From an uncultured Muribaculum sp. (GTDB taxonomy: Bacteria > Bacteroidota > Bacteroidia > Bacteroidales > Muribaculaceae): a DNA stretch of 64,000 nucleotides. This document shows positions 10,601 to 19,785 of the stretch, piece after piece; the first letter of the stretch is position 1; every line of letters starts with the position of its first letter. The stretch is taken from positions 26,032-90,031 of the forward strand of contig CAJTSJ010000008.1 in the NCBI GenBank assembly GCA_910578785.1, read 5' to 3'. Under the pieces are notes generated by a model. That model worked only from the letters and a program-made list of their open reading frames with translations. It was not told where the DNA came from and ran no database searches. Position numbers and translations under genes: made by a program.

Positions 10601-11723
10601 ATCCGTTGACAACTCCGGGAACCTTGTCAATACGCCAGCTTCCGAACACCTTTTGTGTATCGTCGACAAGACTGACGCCACCGCCATTCGAGCCTACCCA
10701 TACATTTCCAAACATATCCCCGGCTATCACATTCACACTCGGGTTAGCTATGCCGTATCGAAAATCACGGATGAACATGTGCTTCACAGTGTCTTCGCCT
10801 GCAACGATTCCAGGAATATCATCAATGTCGAAATAGCACAAATCAGAAGTTGTACCCGCCCAGACACGTCCTTTTGCACTCCTATATATCGAATTTATAT
10901 TCCCCTTCATAAATGGATACATTCCCGGAATATCACTGAAATTAAAGAATGTTCCTTTCCTCAGATCAAATGTAGAAAGGCCGTTGGAAGTTCCGATCCA
11001 CAATACTGCATTATTGTCGACGAATAAAGCCAGCACGGAATTTGACGGAATACGGGTAGCTCCGTCAGAGTCGACCGTAAAAACCACGGCCTCGGAAAAC
11101 GTAGAATCAAGTATCGCAAGTCCCGAAGATGAATATCCGATAAAAATTTCGCCTCCGGCTCCGCATGCCAAAGCCCGGATGTCATCGTCGGGCAATTTGA
11201 GCTTTCTGAAATCGCACACCTGCTCGAAACCATCTGCCGACTCCACATACTTGTCAATCCCGACCTTGTTGACCACATATACTTCTCCTTCAGACCCACG
11301 GACTACACCAAACACTTCGTCAGACGACAGCCCTCTGCCATTTTGTTCCGACACTCCGTATTGCGCCATAGTCTGTGTGCGGCAATCAAACACGTTAAGT
11401 CCGTGCCACCGATGGGCAATCCAGATTTTATCGGCAATGGTATCGGACATAAGGCACGAAATATCATTATTGCATGTTATAGACTGCGCGCCTCCTTTTA
11501 AATAAGATGTAAACCTATCGCCGTCGTATCGGTTGAGCCCATAATAAGTCGATATCCACATGAAACCCTGCCTGTCATGCACGATATGCGTAACATAGTC
11601 ACTCGACATGCCGTCCTTCATCCCAAAATTGGCAAGAGGCAACTGCTCAGCCCGACAAAATGAGCCAAGCCAAAGCGACAGCATTAAAAAGGCCAGAACA
11701 TGTATTCCAAAATTGCTTTTCAT
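7683..11723 (-). CDS. hybrid two-component system sensor-regulator (HTCS) of the polysaccharide locus
   Basis: One-protein sensor, kinase and transcription activator controlling the adjacent sus genes. From the ATG at 11723 it is 1346 residues: signal peptide (1-24), a long periplasmic sensor built of repeated two-component propeller blades (about 30-680, motifs like GLSSDEVF, IWIGTSNGLSTFD), a Y_Y_Y domain (about 700-775), a membrane helix (793-813), a histidine kinase with phospho-acceptor H849 in HELRTPL and ATP-binding DTGIGIP, a receiver with D1136 in TDIMMPG, and an AraC-type DNA-binding domain (about 1250-1345). All catalytic sites look intact. A TTG 96 bases upstream opens the same frame but would add a second hydrophobic stretch; the ATG gives a clean signal peptide. 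The ligand is probably an oligosaccharide released from the locus substrate. Confidence 0.93.
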   Translation of the reverse strand: MKSNFGIHVLAFLMLSLWLGSFCRAEQLPLANFGMKDGMSSDYVTHIVHDRQGFMWISTYYGLNRYDGDRFTSYLKGGAQSITCNNDISCLMSDTIADKIWIAHRWHGLNVFDCRTQTMAQYGVSEQNGRGLSSDEVFGVVRGSEGEVYVVNKVGIDKYVESADGFEQVCDFRKLKLPDDDIRALACGAGGEIFIGYSSSGLAILDSTFSEAVVFTVDSDGATRIPSNSVLALFVDNNAVLWIGTSNGLSTFDLRKGTFFNFSDIPGMYPFMKGNINSIYRSAKGRVWAGTTSDLCYFDIDDIPGIVAGEDTVKHMFIRDFRYGIANPSVNVIAGDMFGNVWVGSNGGGVSLVDDTQKVFGSWRIDKVPGVVNGLNDKEVMTICVDNDGSIWMGTDGGGINVNRGGRNGEVYSSSNGKSSAISYSCSLLDSNGDKWFGAVGIGVIDVYRHDTGRFEQIELLSGEKFVDCIFEDNNRTVWIGTPSGVELFRLDSGERSKMYLKDYAGTDNVKTISQDKRGRIWLGTRNYGIVIYDSAKGIYDVTINNRIGNNTINHIYNDTKGRIWIAMDEGLLLVSDPDSLDTTVFTVADGLACDKICSLTEDAFGNMWMSTNVGISSYNEHERKFYNFDVEDGVLQGSYFPNSTARTLNGDIYFGGLHGVCYFNPKNLSENRILPSVVFTEFKIHGTGLLSTDSIVPIVDSNVRLNYDQNIFSVSFNIMDKSVHGHIEYAYKLAGLSDQWINIGTDNKVTFRNVPYKKYTLYVRARYRQLDWPDEYSAIDIEVVPPLWRRSFMLCLYVVMAVLAVWYVLRSYNRHLKLKNSLELEKVNAQKLMELNEEKLRFYTNITHELRTPLTLILGPIEDLENSGDMGSEQRKKISLIHSNALRLLSLVTKILEFRKTETQNKRLRVSRADIVDCVREAGLKFEALAKNRDVDFSIKFPAETKNIYYDYESISIIIDNLLSNAFKYTERGNITLGVEYVEENGIEYVDITVADTGIGIPKEDIEHIFDRYYRSTDSDDVPGFGIGLALVKNLVQLHDGVLSVESEPNVGSSFRVRLIARNNYPEAEHTDSEHEASGPSRRDCRIVLVVDDEKDIRDYIADELHKNYDVILAENGEEGYELAVNRLPDLIITDIMMPGMNGYEMCKKLKDNPATSHIPVMLLSAKDTNQDKIDGYDAGADSYITKPFSTALLRSRVSNILEDRRKMVDTMASNPQIKRKIVNKSMSKIESEFIDRFVEIVIERIEDEKIDVPYIAGKMSLSYSSLYRKVKSMTDLTPIEFIRRLKLHKAEELLLSGKYSISQICIMVGFSSQSYFRECFKGEFGMSPTDYLRSIKGDSATGGE

Positions 11724-11932
11724 TGCAGAACAGTCTCTAAATAATACTACTGCAAATATCGCTATTATCCACCACAACAACGACCGCAATTCTTGCAAAA
11801 ACGCACCGCAATTCTTCAAATGACAGATTCAAGACCATTTGCGATTGAATTCTTCGCCCAATCCTTGCAAACAAGATATACTTTCGCCGTAAAAATCAAT
11901 CAACCTAATCAATATCATTAATTATTTAGTTT

Positions 11933-14900
11933 ATGACATTATCTTCTAAAAAGCACAGGCATCTGAAGGCATATCTGATCCTTTGCCTCGGTATAGGAGC
12001 GTTTGCGTCCGTACCATCCATGCATGCACAAAACGTCAGCAAAATCTCGCACAACGACGAAAGTGCCACCATAAAAGGTGTAGTGACGGACTCCTCCGGA
12101 GAGCCGATTGTCGGAGCAAGCGTAATCGAAATCGGCACCGCCAACGGAGCCGCCACCGACATCAACGGCGAATTTCAGATTAAGGCATCGCGAAACGCCC
12201 GAATCAGAATTTCGTACATCGGATACGCCACACAAGAAGTGGAAGCAGTAGCGGGAAAACAACTCGACATCGTCCTAAAAGAAAGCGGTCTCGCACTTGA
12301 CGACGTAGTAGTGGTAGGTTACGGAACACAGCGCAAGGTCGACCTGACAGGCTCGGTTGTGCGCGCCGACCTCAACAGCCTCAAACATTCACCAAACAGC
12401 AATATTCTACAATCGCTGCAAGGCACCGTACCGGGACTAAACTTAGGAATCACCACTACCGCCGGAGGAACTCCAGATATCTCCATACGAGGCAACAACA
12501 CATTGAACGGAAGCCGAGACATACTTGTGGTGCTTGACGGTATCATTTATACCAACTCCCTATCATCCCTCAACCCCGAGGACATTGAATCAATCGACGT
12601 TCTGAAAGACGCAAGCTCAACCGCCGTCTACGGCGCACAGGCGGCAAACGGCGTTCTGCTCATTACAACTAAAAAAGGTGCGCAGGGTAAACCAAGGATA
12701 TCGCTGACAACAAGCTACACACTCTCTAATCCCACACACGACTACCGTCCGATGAACCGTGACGAATATATGGATGAAATGAGAGCTTTCTACTATAAAG
12801 ACGCATTCATGGGTCCCGACTACCGGACACCCAACCCCGACTTTGACGTTGTGGCCAAGCTGCCAGACTCGGCTCTCCGCGATGGTTACGCGGCAGGCAA
12901 CGACTACAGCTGGTGGGATGAAGGTACCCAGAAGGGACATCTATGGGAAACTCGACTAAGCATCTCCGGCGGAAACGATGTGTCAGACTACTTTATCTCA
13001 TATTCCCACACCGACCAGTCCGGATTTATCAAAAACGACGACTTCAAACGCAACAGCGTCCGAATCAACCTAAACACGCATCTTGCTCCATGGTGGAAAG
13101 TCGGCGTACAGGCTTTTGGCTCGTTTGTCAACCAAGACGGCGCAGAACCAAATCTCGGCACTCTCATACACCAGTCGCCGCTTATAACTCCGTATGATGA
13201 AAACGGGAAAATCAAACCATTCCCCTTCAACACTCTCGACCAAAACCCCTTCATGGGATCGGACATTGACGACTACGAACGCCACAATTACTTCTCCGGA
13301 GTGGTGACCACCGAAATAAAGTTTCCGCTCAAAGGTCTCTCATACAGACTCAATTACGGTGCCAACTACCGCATCGACAAGCACAACCGTGCAAACGAGT
13401 ACGGCTACAATCTTCAAGGCGAAGCATATAAGAACTTCGCAGACTTCTTCGACTACACCCTCGACAACATACTCTCATACAGCAACACATTCGGCAACCA
13501 CCATGTAGATGCAACCCTCTTATATGGAGCATCAGAGAGGGAGTACAGCTACACCCAGGCCCTGTCACAAGGATTTACCCGTCTGACACTCGGTTTCAAC
13601 AGCCTCGAACAAGGCACTAACCAGTATGCCAAGTCCGACGCGTGGAAAGAAAGCCTCAACTACCAGATGGCCCGATTCAGCTACAGATTCATGAGCAAAT
13701 ATCTGATTACAGGAACCATTCGACGCGACGGATTCTCAGGTTTTGCTTCCAACAATAAATATGCTACCTTCCCATCAGTGGCCCTTGGCTGGATTATAAC
13801 TGAAGAGGATTTTTTCAAAGTGCCGTGCATAAACTACTTGAAACTCCGCGCCGGATACGGAGTGAGCGGCAATCAGACATCCCGTTATAAGTCGCAATCG
13901 CGCGTGCTTTCTGAACTACGCTACATATTCGGCGACGGCGGAACTCCGGTAATCGGACAGGAGATGTCGGCCCTCGGCAACAATGACCTCAAGTGGGAAA
14001 AGTCGAAAGGCTACAATCTCGGTCTTGACTTCTCTCTGTTTCATCAGCGACTTACCGGTGCCGTCGAATTCTACAACACCACCACCAACGACCTCTTGTA
14101 TGATGTCGTGATTCCGAACATTACCGGATTTTCAAGCATATCGTCAAACATAGGCAAAATACGCAACAGAGGATTCGAGCTATCGCTCACCTCGCAGAAC
14201 ATCATCTCCAAAGACTTCTCCTGGAGCTCGACGCTTGCCTTCTCTACAAACTCCAACAAAATTATCACACTCACAGGCGAAGACAATGACGGCGACGGGA
14301 AGGAAGACAACAACATCGCCAGCAATCTCTTCATCGGCCATTCCATAGGCACTGTCTACGGCTATAAAGTGGACGGAATATATCAGCTCGGCGACGAAAA
14401 CATCCCCGAAGGATTTAATCCCGGCAACTACCGTATTGTAGACACTGACGGCGATGGAAACATCACCCCGGATGACCGTGTGATTTTAGGCAAGACCGAA
14501 CCGGCCTTCCGCATAAGCCTCATGAACAACCTCCGCTATAAAAATCTGAGCCTAAGCTTCCTCATCAATGCAGTCCAGGGCGGTAAAGACGGATACCTCG
14601 GAGCCAACTCATCTTCGCTCATCCGCGATGACAACAACATGCGCTGGAACCACCTGAACGCCTTTGACTACTGGTCGCCAAGCAACCCAGGAGCAACCTA
14701 TGCCCGTTCAGACAAAACTCCGCGAATCACTCCCACTGTATATGAGGACAGGAGCTTCGTCAGACTGCAGGATGTCCAGCTCACATATTCATTCCCGAAG
14801 TCAATCCTGTCGAAATGCCGTCTGAGCAATCTTGATGTGTTCTTCTCGGCCAAAAATCTTGTGACCATCACCAATTGGCACGGCTGGGATCCAGAAGCCA

Positions 14901-14965
14901 ACAGCACGTACTGGGGACGTCCCGTAATGAGAAGCTTCTCATTCGGCTTAAGTGTAACTTATTAA
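11933..14965 (+). CDS. susC: SusC/RagA-type TonB-dependent outer-membrane transporter
   Basis: Outer-membrane oligosaccharide importer of 1010 residues. It has a signal peptide (about 1-32, ending HAQ) and an N-terminal carboxypeptidase-regulatory-like domain (about 45-118, TIKGVVTDSSGEPIVGASV). The Bacteroidetes SusC signature DDVVVVGYGTQRKVDLTGSV (123-142) comes next, then a plug (PGLNLGIT, SIRGNNTL, VLDGI, STAVYGAQAANGVLLI) and a 22-strand barrel ending in SFGLSVTY with an aromatic last residue. It works with the SusD lipoprotein encoded 12 bases downstream. The gene is divergent from the HTCS gene with about 210 bases between the start codons, where the controlled promoter must lie. Only a weak -7-like box, TACTTTCG at 11879-11886, is visible there, as expected for an activator-dependent promoter. 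Confidence 0.95.
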   Translation: MTLSSKKHRHLKAYLILCLGIGAFASVPSMHAQNVSKISHNDESATIKGVVTDSSGEPIVGASVIEIGTANGAATDINGEFQIKASRNARIRISYIGYATQEVEAVAGKQLDIVLKESGLALDDVVVVGYGTQRKVDLTGSVVRADLNSLKHSPNSNILQSLQGTVPGLNLGITTTAGGTPDISIRGNNTLNGSRDILVVLDGIIYTNSLSSLNPEDIESIDVLKDASSTAVYGAQAANGVLLITTKKGAQGKPRISLTTSYTLSNPTHDYRPMNRDEYMDEMRAFYYKDAFMGPDYRTPNPDFDVVAKLPDSALRDGYAAGNDYSWWDEGTQKGHLWETRLSISGGNDVSDYFISYSHTDQSGFIKNDDFKRNSVRINLNTHLAPWWKVGVQAFGSFVNQDGAEPNLGTLIHQSPLITPYDENGKIKPFPFNTLDQNPFMGSDIDDYERHNYFSGVVTTEIKFPLKGLSYRLNYGANYRIDKHNRANEYGYNLQGEAYKNFADFFDYTLDNILSYSNTFGNHHVDATLLYGASEREYSYTQALSQGFTRLTLGFNSLEQGTNQYAKSDAWKESLNYQMARFSYRFMSKYLITGTIRRDGFSGFASNNKYATFPSVALGWIITEEDFFKVPCINYLKLRAGYGVSGNQTSRYKSQSRVLSELRYIFGDGGTPVIGQEMSALGNNDLKWEKSKGYNLGLDFSLFHQRLTGAVEFYNTTTNDLLYDVVIPNITGFSSISSNIGKIRNRGFELSLTSQNIISKDFSWSSTLAFSTNSNKIITLTGEDNDGDGKEDNNIASNLFIGHSIGTVYGYKVDGIYQLGDENIPEGFNPGNYRIVDTDGDGNITPDDRVILGKTEPAFRISLMNNLRYKNLSLSFLINAVQGGKDGYLGANSSSLIRDDNNMRWNHLNAFDYWSPSNPGATYARSDKTPRITPTVYEDRSFVRLQDVQLTYSFPKSILSKCRLSNLDVFFSAKNLVTITNWHGWDPEANSTYWGRPVMRSFSFGLSVTY

Positions 14966-14977
14966 AACTCTGAAATC

Positions 14978-16654
14978 ATGAAACTTAAAGGAATTCTATA
15001 CGCCGTCACAGGCATAATGCTCGCCGGAAGCCTATACTCCTGCAAAGACTCGTTTCTTGACGAAAATCCACTCGACTTCATGGGTGGAGGCAATTCATTC
15101 GAGACGTACAACGACTTCGAATGCTCCGTCAACAACCTCTACTATCTTACTCGTCGCGAATTTTACTCCCGCGATGAAAACCGGCCGATGGACTACATCT
15201 ATGGATGTGACTTGGTCTACGACGGCGAACCCAACGGCACCGAACGCCACTCAAACATGATAGCCGCCTATGACCCGACAGGCAACATCGCCCAAGTACA
15301 CTGGATGTTGCTTTACAAAATAATATCCGAGGCCAATACGATCATAGGCCGACTGCCGAATTCGAGTCTTACGGACGACGAGAAATTACTCGAAGAGGCC
15401 AAAGCCAAATTTTTCCGCGGTCTCGCCTACCGCACTCTGGCATACCTGTACGGAGGTGTACCTTTGTCGCTTGAAGAAGTCACATCGGCCAAGAAAGACT
15501 ATGTTCGCTCTACAAAAGAACAAACACTGGCCCAGGCCATAGAGGATGTTGAATTCGCGGCAAACCATCTGCCTGGTATCACCACTGTCAGAGACGGAGA
15601 AATAAGCGATCTTGCCGCGTATCACCTACTCGCTGAGCTGTACATATCGTCAGGCGCATATCAGAAGTCGGTCGATGCCGCCTCTAAAGTAATCGACAAC
15701 CCGGCGACAGCACTCATGACCGACCGCTTCGGTTCACGCGCCAACGAGGCTCCCGGCGATGTCTATTGGGACCTCTACCGGCGTAACAACCAGAACCGTT
15801 CGGCAGGAAACACCGAAGGCATATGGGTGATGCAGTTCGAGATCGACACTCCCGGAGGAAGTTCCCCGCTCGTGGCCAAAGACGGCACCTATACGCTCGA
15901 ACGCCACCACGCCCCGATGATACGCGACGTAAAAGCCAACGGCATGAATCCGTTCCGGTGGCCTGTGGGCGACTACACCGGAGGACGCGGCATCGGATGG
16001 GCGGTATCGACAGTCTATTTCAGCGACAAAATATGGGAAGACGACTGGGACGGCGACATACGCAACGCCAACCACAATTTCGTCCGTCAATTCAAAGTCC
16101 ACAAACAGGACTATGCAGAGAAGTTCGGCGACATAATCGACACCCAGAATCCTCCGGCAGGAGTCAAAGTTCCAAGCCGACAAATCTACGCGTATCAGTC
16201 GAAGTGCACCACTCCCTACAATCATCCCGACGGACTCTACTCCAATCCGGCAGACTATTCTCTCAACAGCGGTGCCGGGGGCACGTATACGGACCAATAC
16301 ATGTTCCGCCTTGCAGAGACCTATCTGCTCCGTGCGGAAGCCTATATGAACCTCAACAAAAACGACAAGGCGGCCGATGACATCAACGTGGTTCGAGGAC
16401 GCGCACACGCCAAGCCGGCCACCGCATCGCAGATGTCTCTCGACTATATCCTTGACGAACGAATGAGAGAGCTCGGCGTGGAAGAAAAGCGCCGAATCAC
16501 ACTTATGCGTACAGGCAAGCTCTACGACCGAGTCATGAAATGCAATCCGTATTATGCCCCTGAAATGAAACAGACATACGAATTGTGGCCAATACCGCAC
16601 AGCGTAATCGAGGCTAACAACCAGGCCGTAATTAATCAAAATCCCGGATACTAA
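14978..16654 (+). CDS. susD: SusD/RagB-type surface glycan-binding lipoprotein
   Basis: Cell-surface lipoprotein of 558 residues that forms the lid over the SusC channel and captures glycan. The lipobox is GSLYSC with acylated Cys22, followed by acidic residues (KDSFLDE) that fit the Bacteroidetes lipoprotein export signal. The family's helical TPR scaffold is seen in KAKFFRGLAYRTLAYLYGGVPL (about 136-157) and AAYHLLAELYISSGAY. The C-terminal RagB/SusD region includes FRLAETYLLRAEAYMNLN, ILDERMRELGVEEKRR and WPIPHSVIEAN. It is 12 bases downstream of susC, and the pair is certainly co-transcribed. A strong terminator follows. The sequence does not show which glycan it binds; the adjacent GH115 gene suggests glucuronic-acid-bearing xylan or a similar plant polymer. 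Confidence 0.95.
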   Translation: MKLKGILYAVTGIMLAGSLYSCKDSFLDENPLDFMGGGNSFETYNDFECSVNNLYYLTRREFYSRDENRPMDYIYGCDLVYDGEPNGTERHSNMIAAYDPTGNIAQVHWMLLYKIISEANTIIGRLPNSSLTDDEKLLEEAKAKFFRGLAYRTLAYLYGGVPLSLEEVTSAKKDYVRSTKEQTLAQAIEDVEFAANHLPGITTVRDGEISDLAAYHLLAELYISSGAYQKSVDAASKVIDNPATALMTDRFGSRANEAPGDVYWDLYRRNNQNRSAGNTEGIWVMQFEIDTPGGSSPLVAKDGTYTLERHHAPMIRDVKANGMNPFRWPVGDYTGGRGIGWAVSTVYFSDKIWEDDWDGDIRNANHNFVRQFKVHKQDYAEKFGDIIDTQNPPAGVKVPSRQIYAYQSKCTTPYNHPDGLYSNPADYSLNSGAGGTYTDQYMFRLAETYLLRAEAYMNLNKNDKAADDINVVRGRAHAKPATASQMSLDYILDERMRELGVEEKRRITLMRTGKLYDRVMKCNPYYAPEMKQTYELWPIPHSVIEANNQAVINQNPGY

Positions 16655-16688
16655 TTTATTGGACAAGGTAAGGTAAAAAAGATTGGAC

Positions 16689-16731
16689 ACTTGCGTCCTG
16701 AATCCCACACGTTTAGGGCGCAAGTTTTTTT
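16689..16731 (+). terminator. terminator between susD and the GH115 gene
   Basis: A 14-bp stem with G-U pairs (16689-16702 with 16712-16725) is followed by seven T residues. It would end or thin the susCD transcript before the enzyme gene. Confidence 0.85.
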
Positions 16732-16749
16732 AGGTAAACGCAACTTTTT

Positions 16750-19648
16750 ATGATGAAACATCTATTACGAATAATTCTGGCCATACTAATCTTCCCGGTG
16801 GAGACGATGGCATATTATAATGTGACCGAAGCGGAATCGCCCGAAAGGTTTCCGATTTTGGGCAACGGCAAATCGGCAGTAGTCTACTACGACAACGGCG
16901 ACTTCGAATCGGTCAAGACCGTAGCCGGACTTCTGTCTGACGATGTAAAGAGGGTGACAGGCAAATCATTGAAATTAAAAGAGGGTAAAGTGTCCGGGAA
17001 ATATGCAATAATCATAGGCACCATCGGACACAACGCCGTAATCGACAATCTTATAGCACAAGGTCGCCTTGACATCTCCGGAATCAAGGGCGGAACAGAA
17101 CAGTACACCGTAGCCACTATCGACAAGCCCGCCGACAATGTCGACAAGGCACTGGTAATCGCCGGAACCGACCGTCGCGGTACCGCTTACGGAGTTTTTG
17201 ATCTTTCAGAAGCCATCGGCGTACCGGCTTTATATTGGTGGGCGGATGCACCGGTAAAGAAGCACAAGTCGCTGTACATATCGCCTGTAGCCTTCCAGTC
17301 GAAGCGTCCGTCGGTAAAGTACCGCGGCATATTTATCAACGACGAAGGATGGGGCATAACACCCTGGGCTAAAAACGGACTCGACGCCGACATAAACGAT
17401 ATCGGGCCAAAAACGTATGCCAAGGTATGCGAACTAATATTGCGCATGAAAGGCAATATGCTCGCTCCCGCCATGCATCCATCATCGGCAGCGTTCAACA
17501 AATATCCGGAGAACGCAAAGGTCGCCGACCGCTACGGCATCATAATGACCTCATCGCACTGCGAACCGCTCCTGTTCAACAACGTCACAGAATGGAACAA
17601 GGAGACAATGGGCGACTGGAACTACGTGACCAACCGCCGGGGCATACTCGACGTTCTCGACAACCGGGTAAAGACCAACTCCCCCTTTGAAAACATCTAC
17701 ACTATCGCCATGCGCGGCATACACGACTCCGGAATCGTGGGTGTCAGCAAGGAAAACGAAGTGGCACTGGTGGAAAGCGTCATCGACGACCAACGCGGAC
17801 TATTGACAAAATATATCGACGCGCCGATTGAAAGCATCCCCCAGATTTTCGTCCCGTACAAAGAAGTGCTCGACACTTACGAACGCGGACTCCGGCTGCC
17901 CGACGATATTATTCTGGTATGGCCCGACGACAACTATGGCTATATCAAGCGCCTTAACGACAAAAACGAGCGGAATCGCCGGGGAGGCTCCGGAGTCTAC
18001 TATCACATATCCTATCTTGGCGAACCGCATGACTATCTGTGGCTCAACACCACCCCCCCCGGCATTGATGTGGGAAGAGATGTCAAAGGCTTATGAAAAC
18101 GGTGCGAAAGACTACTGGCTGCTAAACGTTGGCGACATAAAGCCCGGCGAACTCGGCATGGCCACATTTCTTGACATGGCCTGGAACATGGACCGGTTTA
18201 ATTCTTCGTCAATCAATGACCATCAGCCGGAACTACTTGCATCTTTTTTCGGCGACAAGTATCTTAAAGACATAAAATATATTCTCGACCGCTACTATCA
18301 GCTCGGCTTCCAGCACAAACCCGAAGCCATGGGCTGGGGCTGGGAATGGAACAGCAAACGTGCCACTGAAAAAGTGGTCGACACAGACTTTTCCGTAACC
18401 AACTACAATGAGATTGAATCGCGTCTTGAATCCTACGACGAGATCGCATCCATGGCGGAGTCTATATTAAACAGTCTGCCCAAAGAACTCCATGCTCCAT
18501 TCTTCGAGCTGGTTTATTATCCAGTGAAAGGTGCCGGTCTGATGAACAAGAAAATGCTTACCGCACAGCTCAGCAGATGGCATGCAGCCAAAGGCAACGC
18601 CATAGCCAACCACTATGCCGACATGGCCAAAGCCTGCCACGACAGCATAGCCGCCATAACCGATGAATACAATTCCATGCTCGGTGGCAAATGGAACAAG
18701 ATGATGGCCCAGGCCCCGGGCTGGGTGGCCACGTACCAGAACATGCCTCCGGTGCGCACCATCGAAGTGCCCTTAACCGGCAAGCTCCAGATTGCCGTAC
18801 CGGGACAGGACCACATCGGCGCCAATGTGCTTCCATACGCGTCTCCGCTTGTGGAGCAGGATGCATACATAGACCTGTTCAACACCGGCAAGACCCCAAT
18901 AAGCTGGACCATCACTGCATCCGCCACCTGGCTTACGCCATCATCTGAAAAAGGCACTGCCGACATGCATCAGCGCATACGCCTCGACATCGACTGGGAC
19001 AGGGTTCCTGCCGGCATGCATACCGCAGAAATAGCATTCATGACCACATCCGGACAGAAGGAGAGCGTGTTCGTGCCCGTCTACAAGCCCGAGAACATCA
19101 CCAAAAGCAATCTTAAAGGTCTATACGTCGAGCATAACGGATGCGTATCCATGAACGCCGCATCGCCCAGCAGAATTTTTGACAACGACGATGTAAAAAT
19201 CAGTGTTCTGGAAGGACTCGGCTATGACGGCAACTGCCTTCAGCTCGGCAACGCCAACGGCAGACATCCGTCGACCTACGACCTTACGGCCGCATGCCGT
19301 GCCGAATACGACTTCTACACCTTCGGCTCGGGCTCTGTGACCGTCTATGCATATGCGTTGCCCGTATTTCCGCTGACCTCAGCCGACCGCACCCGCTTCG
19401 GACTGATGATTGACGACGGCGACGTGAAGTACATCTCAAACGATGCCAAGGAATATTCAGGCGAATGGCGCGATAATGTAGCCCGCAACGCATCGGTAAA
19501 GTCGGTAACCCTCAATGTAGACAAGCCCGGCAAGCACACACTCAAGCTGATTTGTGCAGATCCAGGAATGGTAATCCAGAAACTGGTCATCGACATGGGA
19601 GGCATGAAGCGAAGCTATCTTGGCGCACCGTCAACTTTAGTTCTATAG
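16750..19648 (+). pseudogene. GH115 alpha-glucuronidase gene, split by a single-base frameshift
   Basis: Glycoside hydrolase family 115 enzymes remove glucuronic or 4-O-methylglucuronic acid from xylan. The first frame (16750-18096, 448 residues) has a signal peptide (about 1-21) and GH115 blocks such as GWGITPWAKNG, VWPDDNYGYIKRLND and YLGEPHDYLWLN, then runs out at codons reading GIDVGRDVKGL-stop. The other frame continues the family sequence at once (WEEMSKAYENGAKDYWLLN, FLDMAWN) to the stop at 19648. The shift lies in a run of eight C at 18053-18060; with seven C the two parts join into one frame of 965 codons, a normal GH115 length. No other defect is visible, so this is either a recent mutation, a slippage-prone tract that varies between cells, or a sequencing error. 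Confidence 0.85.
18053..18060. repeat. C8 homopolymer tract inside the GH115 gene
   Basis: Eight consecutive C residues at the point where the GH115 reading frame breaks. Family sequence on both sides is restored by a length of seven, so the tract decides ON or OFF for the enzyme. Confidence 0.95.
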
Positions 19649-19687
19649 AGCCAACTTCAATAGGTTTAAGTTGATATTTAGTTTTCA

Positions 19688-19714
19688 GGGTCGTACCGCA
19701 ATGTGGTACGACCC
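19688..19714 (+). terminator. hairpin downstream of the GH115 gene
   Basis: A perfect 10-bp stem (19688-19697 with 19705-19714) with a 7-base loop lies 40 bases after the GH115 stop. The T-run after it is poor (ATTTATTG), so it is a weak intrinsic terminator or an RNA-stabilising end. Confidence 0.6.
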
Positions 19715-19720
19715 CATTTA

Positions 19721-19751
19721 TTGTAAAGTGAAAATATTTTCACTATCTTTG
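19721..19751 (+). promoter_or_regulatory. promoter of guaA
   Basis: TTG (19721-19723), a 20-base spacer and TATCTTTG (19744-19751) fit the Bacteroidetes promoter consensus. The guaA ATG is 34 bases downstream. Confidence 0.8.
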
Positions 19752-19785
19752 CAGCCAGATAAACCTCGTTCTCATACACGACAAT

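Noticed and set aside
11724..11819. N-terminal extension of the HTCS protein from TTG 11819
   Set aside because: It would place a second hydrophobic segment ahead of a perfectly good signal peptide that starts at ATG 11723.
15734..16723. 329-codon minus-strand open frame opposite susD
   Set aside because: Antisense to a certain susD gene, with no recognisable product; such frames are common in GC-biased coding DNA.
18041..18096. Programmed frameshifting as the normal way to read the GH115 gene
   Set aside because: No stimulatory structure or known slippery heptamer is evident, and GH115 genes are normally a single frame; mutation, tract slippage or error is simpler.
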